The notes beneath the pieces were generated by a model. It had not been told where the DNA came from. It did not search any database and worked only from the letters and a program-made list of their open reading frames with translations. A stretch of 64,000 nt of DNA from the NCBI GenBank assembly GCA_026413225.1, contig CM048556.1:21243115-21307114 (forward strand), written 5' to 3'. The stretch is from Otis tarda. Taxonomy: Eukaryota > Chordata > Aves > Otidiformes > Otididae. The translations under genes and the position numbers were made by a program. Shown here piece after piece: positions 10,716 through 23,500 of the stretch (within the stretch, counting starts at the first letter, position 1; each line of letters opens with the position of its first letter).

Positions 10716-13700
10716 CATGAGCCCAGAGGGAACAGCCGCGCCTGCCTCCCCCTCTGTCCGATGGGGAGGGGGAGATGCCCTACGGCCATGCAATTCAATG
10801 ATCGTTACAGCCCCGTGCGTAATTAAATCTGATCCCAAATCCCCGAGCCCAGGATAATCTATGGCCAGGTGGCTATTCCAGCAAGGAAGAAAAAAAAAGA
10901 AAAATGCCCCTGCTTTCCCCATCAGGTGTGTCTTGAGACACAAAAGAGGCAAAATAGCTTCTTTAAACAGCCCAGCGCCGGAGGCGGCTGGCGGGGGTGG
11001 AAGCGGGAGGCGGCCGTGCTCCCGCTGCGGGAGCTGAAGGTCGGCCCCGCACGCAGCCCGCGCCGCCTTCACGCCGGGCGAGCAAGCCGAGGGCTATTTT
11101 TAGCCCTGGGCTTTTTAAGAAAACAAAACCCCATCCAGGAAATGGAAAAACAAACCCAGCGCCCAGATCCCGGTCCTCGGGAGCATCCCGTGCCCTTCGG
11201 GGAGAGTTCCCGCATCCTCCCGCGCTCGCGGGTGCCGTGCTGGGGCTGGGGACCAGACCCCCGACCCCGGCTCACCGCAGATTTAGAGAAATACGGGGGA
11301 TTTCACCCCAAGGCGCAGACCGTGTGGCTCACCCGTCTCTGTTTAACTGGGAACAGGGAGGTGAAGGCTCTGACCACGGGCACAGCGCGGCCCGGGGCCA
11401 TCCCGGCCACCCCGGATGCCCCAGCAAGGGACAAAACAAGCGGAAGGGAGAGCTCCCCAAACGCTTCCCAACAGGCTTGGAGGAAAACCAGGACGGGAAG
11501 GGGTGGGATACAACCCAAAGCGAGAGGGCATTCATCACCCCATAACCCAGACGGCGAAGGGGCCTGGGGGCCAGGAGAGCGGCTGCTGGGTGATTTGGGG
11601 GCATCCCAGCCGCTCGCAGGAGCGCTCGGAGGACAGCCCGCTCCCTAGCAGGACTCGCCAGCCCGGCGTGGTATTTTTTTTCAGCGCCGAGATATAATTA
11701 GCGCCCGTTCTCCAGGAGCTGTCACTCACCATCACGCAACGTTTGCTTTTCTTAGGAATATGACTAACCGGCAAATGATTAAACACGCTCGGGGAAGGAG
11801 GAGGGGGAAGTGAATTTTTTATTTTTTCCTCCTTGGGAAGAAAAAAAAAAAACCCCACAAACCAACTTCAGGAGCCACTTTGCAGTCCCAAAGGGTGGGA
11901 TGAACTTTGACAGCACTTGAGGAGGGATGCGCCAGCCACCCATGTCACGGCAGGCAGCCCGCGACTCCTCCCAGCGCACGGATGCTCGGAGCCAAGCCGG
12001 CGCGGTGGGAATCACCGGGATGCTCGTAACCACGGCTACTCCACAGGGACGCGGCCGCAACAAAAAGTCAAGCCACCTTCCTGCCATTTCCTCTTCTTCC
12101 CTTCCCGTTTCCCCCCCGTCGCTCGCGCCTGCAGCCGGCGCGGCGGAGGATGCTCTCATTTGCACTCCCTCCCGGCCGAGCCCTTTCAACGCAGTGGGTT
12201 TCTCGCAGCTCACGGCGTTTGGAGGAAGGATGACCCTCCCAGGGAGCGAAGGTGGCACCGCTCTAATTACCGCCCTTCAGCTGCGACCCGCGGCCCGCGC
12301 TGCGGCTGAGAGCCGAGCCACGGCCTCCGGAGAGCCGGAAACTGGATGCCGCTGTTTCAGATCGGTTATTTCGGAGAGGTTTTATGTTTTGGTGGAAGAT
12401 ATTTTTGGAAGAGGATAACGCGGTCGCCAGCTCTCACAGGAATTCACTGCTGTTGAAGCACTGGGCTCAAACTGCGCAGAAACAAGGTGGAAAAACGGAT
12501 TTTCCCAAATCCAGCACTCTCCTGTTGTGGGATGAATGGGAAACTTTGGCAAAACCAAAGCTTGGCCTTTCTGCTGGGTCTGAGGCTCAAGAAGCTGAGA
12601 GGCCTCAGCAATCCAAACCTAGGTTTGTCTTCAGTTTCACAGCACCCATGAGAAACCAGGCAAATACGGGTGACATCTCTGTCCAACTCTTCGCTTTACT
12701 GCACCTTAGGGAGAAGTTAAAGGAAATATTGCCGTTTTGCTCTGTCTGGCGGCTTCACGCGTCCTTTAATGCCCCTTCCTGGCCTGAGGACTCGCTTTCC
12801 GAGCCCGCTCTGTGTCGCTGTCACTCCTCCATCCGCCTCTTTTATGCTGAAATGACGGCAATGAATTTTGAAGGAATAAACTGGATTCCTTCCAAACTCG
12901 TGGCCTTTCACTCCGAGAAATATTGTAACTCAAAATCTGAAAATGAACAGTTTAACATTTAAAAAAAAAAAAAACCTTGGAAAGGATTGCCAAGAATAAC
13001 ACTTCTTCCCCACCAGCGCCACGCGATGCCGTGCCTTGCCGGGGAGGAGCTGAGGGTTTGCCGGCACGAGGCTGGAAGCAAAGGGAGCCGGCGGAGTTCC
13101 GTCACGGAGCAATCTTTCAGCACTGATGGATTTCACCTCGGCTTGTCCGGGCGATGGGGAAGGGGGAGACCTGCAGGCGTGGCTCAGACTTGAAAAACAC
13201 ACGGTGACTTGATGGTGCCCCAGTTAAACCCACCATCCACCCAGACGGGTTTCGGCACCCAGGGACCACCCGTGAGGCAGAGACGCGATGCGGAGACAAG
13301 ACTTTCCGCCTCCAACAGCCCCCCGACCTGCAAAGGCACTGCTGCACACCTGATGCTTTCAAAACACGGAGCGTATTTCCAATGGAAATTCCCGGCCAAA
13401 CACGCCTTTCCTGCTGGCTTTGCCCAGGGTCTGTCACGCAGAGACCTCCGAGATGCCACCCGCTGCTCCCAGCCGCCTCTGGGCGCAGACGGCCCCGCAC
13501 AGCGGAGCTTCCACACGCTGCAACTCCCTGGGGCTGGATCCCGGTGCAGAGGATGCTTCTCAGCAGAGCGGCACCAAAAGCTTTCTGCCCTCAGTAAAAG
13601 TGGGCCAAGCTATCTAGAGCAACGCTTTGGGGACTCCGATATTTTAAGACCTTCACAAACCCCTTCTCAGTTTGTCCCTTCAGATCCAACGCCTCCTCAG

Positions 13701-15814
13701 GGGGTTTCTAAATCACCCTCTATTTCAAAGCCCCTGGGCTTCGCTCCCCACCCAAGCTGACGTTGGCCCACGCGTCCAGCCCCCATCACAGACCCCGCAG
13801 GTCTCGGAGAGCATCTGTTCCCGCATCCATCACCTCCCGTGTCCCGGATCCACCTCCCCTGACAAACACATCCTGGCACGGCATGAGGTGCCACGACGAA
13901 GGGACAAGTTACGGACCACAGCTGCTGCAGACTCTTCGTTTTCACCCAGAATCGGTATGTTCCGCATCAAGGCGGCGCAGCAGCCTCACCCTCTGCCTTT
14001 CGGGGACTGCAGCAGGAAATGGACCGACCATCTCTCACCTCTTCGAACGTCACCATCCACCTCTCCAGGCCCAGCTGATCCAAGGTTATACTTTCTTTTC
14101 AAGAAAAAGCTTTGCAGGAGGCAACCAATTCTCCAACAGCAAGGTCCTTAACATCAGATTTTCATAATCTTACACAGTTCTTAGTTGTTTCTGGGAAAAA
14201 ATCCGGAAGATTGTACTGTTTCTGATAAAGATGAAAGGGGGAAAAGAGTTAAGAGTTAAGAACATTGCTGAAGTGCTGATAACCACCACAGTGGCTCCTA
14301 TTTGTGTTTGTTACTAGACAGCAGAAAGGAGCAAACCGTGTTCCTTCGCGAAGCGTTGCCTTCAGAAGAAAACGGCAAGATGCCCCTCGCACGGTTCCAC
14401 TGACACGGCTTCACTTTTAACCTCCCGTACGCTGAACCATCACTCACGGACATCTCACCCCGTGCAGCTGCTCCTTCCGGAACCAAACAAAGGCTGGCTG
14501 GCTAGGTGGGAACACATTCTGTAGACAGGGCCGCTTTTGCAGGAGCGGGAGGGAAGCAGACAGAAGCGGCCCGAAGGTTAATTAGCGCACCAACAGCAAA
14601 TGCTAGCAGGACTTTCCATGTAGAGAATTAATTACGTTTCAGGGGATTGTTCCCTTTTGATGAGCGCAGAGGACTACAACGGGAAGGTTTTACTTATCTC
14701 AGGGGCTTTTGTTAGTCTATTTTCTTTCTTGTACCAATCAGCTATGATTTGTTTTAAACGCATCCTAAACCGAGCTGGCACGGTGACTTTAAAAGCTCGT
14801 GCTGGTAACCAGAACATGCCGAGCACAAACACCAACGCCTGAACAACCTCTGTTTCTGAAGTCATTAGGGCAGAGCCTCTCCACAAGCAAACGGCAGGAT
14901 CTGCTGAACTAGAAGAAAAACAGCCACGCAGGGTGCATTTCGCTTCAGCTGCTGGTTAGCAGAAACAAATCATCATCACCACCAGATGGTCTTCACCCTC
15001 GCTCCAGCGCGAGGGTCTGGAGGAGACCTGAAGCGACAAGACCAGCCCCCAAGCCCTGGTATCAACCCTGCCTTGCTGGTACTCAAACCTAAACCTGCAT
15101 TGCTTTCAGATGTTTGCCCTCAGCAAAATTAATTTTGGGTAGTACTTTTTCTAAAGTGACTGAAAGTCAAACTCACTTTCACTAAAGCTAAAATTAACTC
15201 CATTTATCCAGCAGGACAAGGAGCAGACAGCATTTTGGATTTAAAACATGTTTTTCACAGAGCAGCTGTCATTTTCAAATCTCATTTGCTTCGGCTGTAT
15301 TCTGACCCAGTCCCGTGAATTCCTACTCACGGGAGCAGCCTTTGATCACCTTTCCCCGTAAAGAAGCGAACTGCAGTGAACGACGCAGAAATGAAGGGCT
15401 GTCCCGCCATGAACCTGAAGAGCTCCAAGCACAGGGTACTATTTTTGCTTTTAAATGTCTCTGTTCCAGATCAGTCAGATAATACCTGCAACAAAGTCTT
15501 ACGGACTCCGACAGCAAAGGGTGAGAGGAAGAGAAGGAAAAAGGAAATCCCAGGGAAAGGCGAGGGCAGAGCTCCAGGGGATGAGGAGCAGATTAAGGGA
15601 AACCAGCGGTGGGGTGGGCGTCAGGGGAAGGGCCCTGCGTAACCTCTCCTCCGTGTGCCGGCACGTCGGTTGTCATCTATGACCCTGAATTATTCATTTC
15701 TCTTGGTTTAAACCGCTTCCGCGCAGGTTCTAAGCACACAATACCGCGGTCAGCATCCCTCCGCCAGCCAGCAGGGGTGGAAACTGAAGGAAAAGCATGC
15801 GGGCGCTGTGTGTT

Positions 15815-18051
15815 TGATCATACACGACCTTTATTGGAGACAGGCGGGGTCATTTATTATACAGAAGTAACATCACACCATTCTCTTCCCATTTAATTCC
15901 TTTTAGTCTCCTTATAAATCTGTAGCAAAAGTGCACTTTGAACAGTTTTTAATCTATAGCATATATCTTTCAATATTCTCTCTCAGTCAGGTATTTTATT
16001 TGTAAAAATGTCTCGCCAGATATACAAAATACATGTCTAGTGTACTACATTAATTCTTGTATTTACTGTTTAGATTATTTTTAAGTCAGTGCTCTCTTTT
16101 TAAATTTTTTTTTTTTTTTTTGCAAGACTTAATGATGACAGGCTTCTGGTGGCGGCACCAGGAGAGGACTCACAACTCGGGTGTGAACGAGGGGAGAAGA
16201 CTCAGCCAGGAAGGATCTTCACACAATAGGAACAAGATGACAAGAAGGTTTGCTGTTATCGGATGTCTCCCTTAAAATGACAGTACTCTGTATAATAAAA
16301 AATAATTTAAAAACCCAATGTCCATGTGTTATCTTCTGGAAGCGGAGATGTACCCAGCCGGAACGCAACGGTAACGATTAATTTGCATTTTGAGGACAGG
16401 AGTTAACTGCTAACATCATGTTTCTGGTCATGAGAAGAAGAAACAGACACATACAGCCACCACAAGATGTGAAATGCTGTTTTCCTGAGGACGATATTTT
16501 GGTAAAATGTTTTATATCCTGTACACGCCACAGAATTGCATAAGTTAAGTGTCCTCAAGAACAACAATCACTGGTATACACCACGAACGGCGGGGCTGGG
16601 AACAACCACAGAGAGGACAGCTCTTGTGTGACCCAGCAAGACGGAGAAAGGAAAATATTCATTCCCACTGGTGGTTTAGAGCCAGCTGCGACAAGCTTTG
16701 GCACGGCAACAGGACTTTTCAAACAGAAAATTACATAAGATTTTCTGAGATTTCTTACAAGCTTCCCTAGTCTTCTCTTTCTAGTTATCCTTGAGATTAG
16801 AATATATACACACGTAACGGATAATTACTGAATTTCAGTCTTCAAAAGACTAACGATTTCCCCTGTTAAGCAAGACCTGTAGAGGTAAAACAATCAGAAG
16901 CATTTTTAGGGAGGCGTTATGATTCCCAGATCAATACAAACACTGTCAAGAGATGAGAAGAACACTTAGCAAGGTCACGTCTGAGTTGGCTGGTTTTCCT
17001 CCTTACGTGTTCATTACTTGAAGACTAAGAACGATTTGATTAGTTACATAAATAACGCTTCCCTTGGTTAACCTGCCCCAATTAGTGCTGTTTCTGTGAA
17101 TTAGCATAGATTCGAAACGCTAGTTGCATCGGTTTACTACGTACTGAGTGAAATGTTGAACAGATCCTGTCTCAGAACGAGGGCACTTTTGGTTTACGCA
17201 ATAGCTCCAAGAAACGCTGTCACTTCAAACTTCCCACAGCAACTGGTTGCCAGATACACTCTTCAAAAGGTAACTGCTTCTCTGCTCCCCTGAAGTCTGC
17301 AGCAATGCGGCTTCGAGTCAAAACTTCTGCTTCAAAAGAAGAACGCACAATAGACCAGTCTGAATATGGATCAAGTTCCGTACCTTCCGAAGAAGAAACG
17401 GAACAGTAAAACTAAAAATAGAAAAAGAAGCAGTGCTGTCAGTGTTATCTAAAACCAAGATAACGCATAATGGGGAAATTTACAATGCTGCAGAGAGAGT
17501 TTTTTGTCTGGTTTTTTTTTTTTTATAAAAATTACAGACTTGACATTTCCAATATGTCTTAGCTCTGTACTACTTCTCAAGTCTGAGTCACCAAAAATAT
17601 CCAGCAACCAGCTGCTGTTCATATCCGAAAATATGCCTTCAGCTGACACTGAATATTGAAATCATTCTGCTAAAATACAGAAAAACGACGATGGTAGAAA
17701 CCAAGGTATAGCCTCAGGCCAACATTACATGGTAAAAATTCTACAATGCTACTTTTAAATCTCTTCTTCAGTCCATGAACAAATAAGCAGCCAGGTTTCA
17801 AGTAGAGGTAACACAGATTTTGGAAGATAGCACGTTAAAAAAAAGCCCAGAAAGAAAACTGGAACAAAAGCTCTTCTTGTTACGGCAGTCGGCACTAATC
17901 CCCCACGAAACCGCAGGGAGAACTCTTTATTCGCCCTGCTGGATCTGTCCTGGTCCTACAGCAACAACGAGGAACTGCTTCTGCTGTCACAAATATGTTC
18001 CATCTGGACATATCTTGATCCCTTTTTTTCTTTTATTTGTACACACTTGTC
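15815..18051 (-). other. USP12: Probable 3' UTR of the USP12-like gene
   Basis: Downstream of the stop codon the minus strand is AT-rich with no coding potential. AATAAA hexamers on the minus strand lie at 17926-17931 (about 120 bases after the stop) and at 15830-15835. The second would give a 3' UTR of about 2.2 kb, in keeping with the long 3' UTR of USP12 genes. Which signal is used cannot be decided from sequence. Confidence 0.4.
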
Positions 18052-20508
18052 TTAGTCTCTTGACTGGTAGAAGAGGATATATCCAGATTCTGAGTTTTTG
18101 GAAATGTCTGATGTTAACCCATAGAATTCTTCAATGGCCTGGGCATCAATTTTCTGAAAATTAATGAGAGTTATAATTAGCCTCAGTCAAAAGATAACCC
18201 TAAGAATCCCTTTCCCAGACAAAGCATTATTTTCATTTCTTGGGGATGATGCTGGAAAGCCACGCAGTATTAACACAACAATGTCTCAGTATCATTGAAG
18301 CCAACCAAATACAAGAAAACATTTTTTCCACTTATTACCTTACTCACTATTGAAAAAAAAGGAAATAATAATGAAATAATAAACCTCTCAGAAGTCGTGT
18401 ACTCTTAAGCTGGACTATAAAAAAGGGATCTTACATAGAGAAGTCCTGCAAGTGCTACTGGCAATTATACCATGAAATCTACGGATCCCATCTGATTATG
18501 ATGTTCCGATCTTCTAACAGCTTTCCTTCCTTAGGATTTCCTGGAACAATGTCTCCTGGAATATTATCTCAAGGTGTATGTTTTAAGAGACATAAATTAT
18601 TTGGCGTATTACAGAATTAAATAGTCTGCTTACATCTGAAGTTGTGAACGACATGCAGAAAAGTACTTTTTCTTCTAATACTCCAACCAGCAAGACCTCC
18701 GGGGCATTTTAAAGGGCTTTTAAAGATGCAAGTTCTACAGTCTTGACCCAGCTCCTGAGAACAACTGGCTTCCCGTGACTGAATTTGATTCTGCAGTCAG
18801 CAGAGGGCAAGCGTAGAGACCAAAACACTGCAATAAAATACTCCCAATGACCTGTGTTGCTCAGCACTCTGCTGTGGTTTATTATTTTAAAATACCTTTA
18901 GGACTCTGGATCCACAGAGATGAGAGGCTGAAGGAGCCTGAATTTGTTGTGGAGGACCAAAGGCACACTAGCCTGAAGTTCTCCTTTATTCCCCAAGGCA
19001 GAGTGTTGAGGAAGCAACGACACGCTGAGAATACACCAGGCTGTGGGCTGAACACCTGCTTTGATTGTGAGGCAGCAGCAGTGACCAACTCGTGCTTACG
19101 TTCAAAGAGACCACACTACGACCCCACCAAGGAGTCTCCTCGGCTACAGAACCCATTTGGCCGCAGGCTAAATCACCGCTCGCTGAACAGACCTTAGCAT
19201 CACCACCAAACACCAAAGCACTGGTTGCTCCAAGCGGCGCTGCCCAACAACCTGCAAGGTTAGGCCATCCTTCTCGAAGCGCGAGAAAAACAGACACAGG
19301 AAGTTTTCAGAAGATGCATCAACTGCGTGACAGAGCTGCAGAAATTCTCCCTTGAATAGTTTTGTTAAAAAAAAAAGGGGGGGGGACACGGACACCCCAA
19401 ACAGATGTTTTGTCTTTCTCTCTTCTCCATTCAAGGACTTCAGAGAAGCTGCAATACTGGACTAAGGGCTTTTGCATTTTCACACAATTTATTAACGTAA
19501 TGTCTACTACAAACTGTTAGATAACACATTTTAACAGAAAAACAGCAAAAGAACGTTCTTCAGCTCTTGTAATATATTTAGCAGACAACTCAAACATGTT
19601 TTCTTTTAAGTGCCAACTAACTTGCTATGCAATCAAGCCTACTTCCACTACTCATTTGGAATGCAGCTCAAACATTTGATACAGATTAATTCATCCTGCA
19701 GATATTTTTAGTTTCAGCACGGCAAAACTGACTTCCTTTTTTAATTTCACTACCCACAGAAAACACAGTGGAACTGAAAGAAGATCATATAGACTCTACT
19801 CTTCCCAGCCTTAGCTGACCACTTACATTGTTGACAGCAAAGTTTTGCCCGGTTACAGCTTTAGAGTAATGACCAGTCGGTGGTTTCACAACTACTTTTA
19901 GGATTCTGCAGCCTCACCTGGCATTAAGATGATTTTTTTCCTGTTAACTGAGCTTAAATAACCTCTGCTCATTTCCAGACAACTATTCTGGTTCCTCGAA
20001 ACAAATCCTTTTCTTGCATTCAACCGAATGCTGCAAATCTCTGAAAAATATTTAAGCAGAGACATACAATCATCCTCCCTCTTTTCTCCACTTGGAAAAC
20101 TCCCTGGATGGATGCTTCTCCCTCTCTTTTTCAGATAAACACTGTCACCGTGATGTATCACTTAGCTGCTCTAATGACAACACGTCAGACTAGCCAGAGA
20201 TCGTTTACTCAGGTTCCTCAATTAATTCTGCTTGGCGCAGTACCCCAGTTGGACCGATCTGCCTCCTGGATTTGATGCGGTTGCTTCTCACATACGCTGT
20301 AGTATGTTTGATGATCATCTGTCTTCAATTTAATCGAGAGTTGGCCTCCCAACCAAATCCAAATAGATAAATAAATATGACTTCACCACTTCTGACATTC
20401 AGTGGGTAATAAGGATAAACTACTTCCTACTGACAGTTCGGAGTTATTAATTCATATCCCCTGCCAAAAATGCAACAAAGCTTTTTAACTGTATTTAAAG
20501 GGGAAGGA

Positions 20509-20551
<43 letters not shown>

Positions 20552-23500
20552 TTTCTCCTGTGTTCTCTTTCAGTTGCAATATCTGTACACAGGTATGAGG
20601 GCTTTGGACTCATCTTCTGAAGTCTGCTAACTAGTATCTGTTTTGTTATGCAGCCAACTCACACCTAGAATGTTAAGTCTCCAAAGCTTTAAAAAAAAAA
20701 AAAAAAAAAAAATTTTCTGCTTTCATGTTCTTAGAGTCTCTGAAGAGCAGAAGGCTCCTGCGGTTAGCCCTAAAACCAGAAACTCATGCAGAATTCATGT
20801 TCTAGGGGATTTGGGGCTTTGGGGTTTTTTTTGCCACTCCATTTTTGAGGACAGCCTCTGCAATGTCATACATAGCAAATTATTTCCTGTGGTGTCACCT
20901 TATGGCCAATTACAAGCAGTTTGAAAACAGCACTCGGTCAGGTTCAGAGCAGATATTTAAACCTCTTCAGGCAGCAGGCGGAACTGATAAAAGCAGTTGT
21001 GGCTTTGCTTCACCTTTTCAGCCAACAGCCTACAGCACTAGTAAGGAACTAACTCTCGAGAGCTGATGACTGGCAGCCTGCAGCATCAGTGGAGGAAGAG
21101 CAGTCTGCACTGTCCTGTTCTGCTTCATCACCAAATCACCAGAAATTCAGGTGAGCTCTAGAAGTTCAAGGAAAGAGAAGGGGTGGTACTTCCTAGACAG
21201 AGGGAGGCGAGATGTACGCTTCATGCTGACCACTCTTAGAAAGCAGGAGCAGGTAGGATGGATAGTGAAAATATCCTCTGGGACAAATCCAGCAGGAATC
21301 CTTATGCTACACTTGAAGTAGGTCAAGGAGCGGGTTCATCAGAAAGGGGCAATGATCTCACATTGATTAATAGGAAAAACAAAGTCCCAATTTCACAGAA
21401 AACAAATAACACATGCAAACACCAGAGCCTTCTAGCAGGAAAAGGAACCTTAAACTTCTAGACCCGCAGCTGGGGCAGAGGTAGTGCTACAGGATGGGGC
21501 TACATTGCTAATTCTGATCAAGACAGGGAAAACTCAAAGAGCCACAGAAAACACAAAGAGTAGAAACTTCAGATCAAAGAGCTTTATTTTTACAGCATTT
21601 TAGATTAACTCTGCAAAAGATGAACTGAAAAAAGAAAAGTCATGATTAAATTTAGAAAAGCAACTTAAAGGGGGGAAAAAAAAAAAAGCATCCCTCTAGG
21701 AGAGAGGAACTACATTCTGCCTTACTTGTGACAGCTCCTTGAATTTATTATCCAATAACAGACAGAGCATATTTAACAGCTGTGTTTTGGCACATCTATA
21801 AAAGTGCCAACAGCATTTGCAGACAGAAAGAAATTCTGTTTTGACCTAAAAGCTAAGATACATCATAGAAGTGAGTGATAGAAAACAAATATAGAACAAT
21901 AAGATGGCTACTTTGTGTCTACTTCTAAAAGATAAAGTTTATCTCCTGGATGGAAAAGACAGTGAATTTAAAAATCCTGAGGTGAACACTATTTCCAAAA
22001 TTAGCTGACAGAAGTACATACTTCAGCCATGATAGAAACAGAGGAAAACAACCCTCAAAATATAATAATGGGAGAACGGCAACTGTTCACAGTCACACAA
22101 ACTATCCAAATCAGCGGGAAGCCTTCCCTGATGCTCAAACCTGAGCAAAGAGTTATTAAAAAAAAAAAAAAAAAAAAGAGAGAAGAGAAGAATGTACTAT
22201 ATCATCTTTATATCAAGACAAGCAAAGATTTTGCTGCACCTGCTTGGACACTGAGCATCAGGCCTCAGCCTTGACCGTGAGATCTTAGAGGCAAACACCA
22301 CATTTTCATCTCTACAAAAAGCAATTCTACTGTGGTATTTGTTCTATTTTTTTTATATTCGCTTAATAATTGTGTGAAATACATAGATATATAAATATTT
22401 TGGATATTAGTCTTTACAGATATGTTAGTAGAAACGTGAAGGCATCACTTGCTTGAGCAGACTGTTTAAAGACTATTACAAGCAGCCCAAACACCTTTGT
22501 ACACCCTCAGGATCTTACCACAGTCTCCCAAAGTCTTTTTTACAGTTTTTCTACACTTCAGTTTGTTGGGGAAAACTGCCTACAAAAAAAGCGTAGAAGT
22601 TCTTAAACGCAGCGATGAAATGCAACTAGCACAGAGCCTAAAAGGGGGGCTGAAATAAGAGCATTTCAGATCTTGAGTAAGACAACTGTGGTATTTCAGG
22701 CTGAGCGGGTGGACCACCCCATGTCTTGAGGTGTTCGTACAGCCCTTGTGTTGGTTTGCTCTTCTCCACACTACCTCGACAATGAAGATGCAGAAAAACG
22801 CTGATGTTCACTTCCAAAACATCCAGAATGACTCTGTGCACAAGTTTTGTTGAAATACTTTCACAGGTGCAAAAGCTACCCCCAGACGTAAAAACGGAGC
22901 TGCAGAGTGAGACTGCCTACACTTGTTTCCACCATGGAAAAAGCGCACCTACCTCTACGATGTCATCATCAAACAGCAACCAAAAGCCATGGCTCTTCAC
23001 AATGGTGATATAATGTCCACGGTTTGGACCACTGCCAGAAAAAAAGATTGAAGACCTGTTACTCTGGTGCCTACAAAGCAGGACCACTGCTCTCCCACGT
23101 GATTCTAGCTATTCCTGGCAGAGTTAGATTGCCCAGCTCTTAATGTTGTCCAATACGACTCCTAACATTGTCTAGGTTGACAAATTGCTTGAATTAAAAT
23201 TTCTGGTTTTGCTCCTTGCCAAATACAATATATTCAAAATATACAAATGTGTAAATATTTTAGATAATCATCCATATATTTCAAAAAACAAAAGCCAGTT
23301 ATTTCAGCCACTGTTTCATCACATTCACCACTGCAGCGTATTCTAACCACCGTTCAAACATTTTAATAACTGTCTGAAATATTTTATTTGCACAGGACAT
23401 ATTCTTGAATTCTTAGTGTGGTTTAGCCTACAGCTTTCTGCAACCGCAGTTCCCAGTTTGCCCATGGTAGTTTCCCAGTACGAGTTTACCACCTATATCT

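Larger units (their letters stand above)
5946..15800. other. GC-rich to mixed intergenic region without a recognisable gene
   Basis: No open frame in this stretch resembles a known protein. Base composition is GC-rich up to about 14 kb and then falls. Contents I can name are two short tandem arrays (9280-9380 and 10521-10715) and many short homopolymer runs. The long open frames here are overlapping, strand-ambiguous and compositionally biased, and are not called as genes. A non-coding RNA cannot be excluded. Confidence 0.5.

Noticed and set aside
10869..11648. Plus-strand frame of 259 codons in intergenic DNA
   Set aside because: Low-complexity composition, no recognisable domain, with overlapping frames on both strands.
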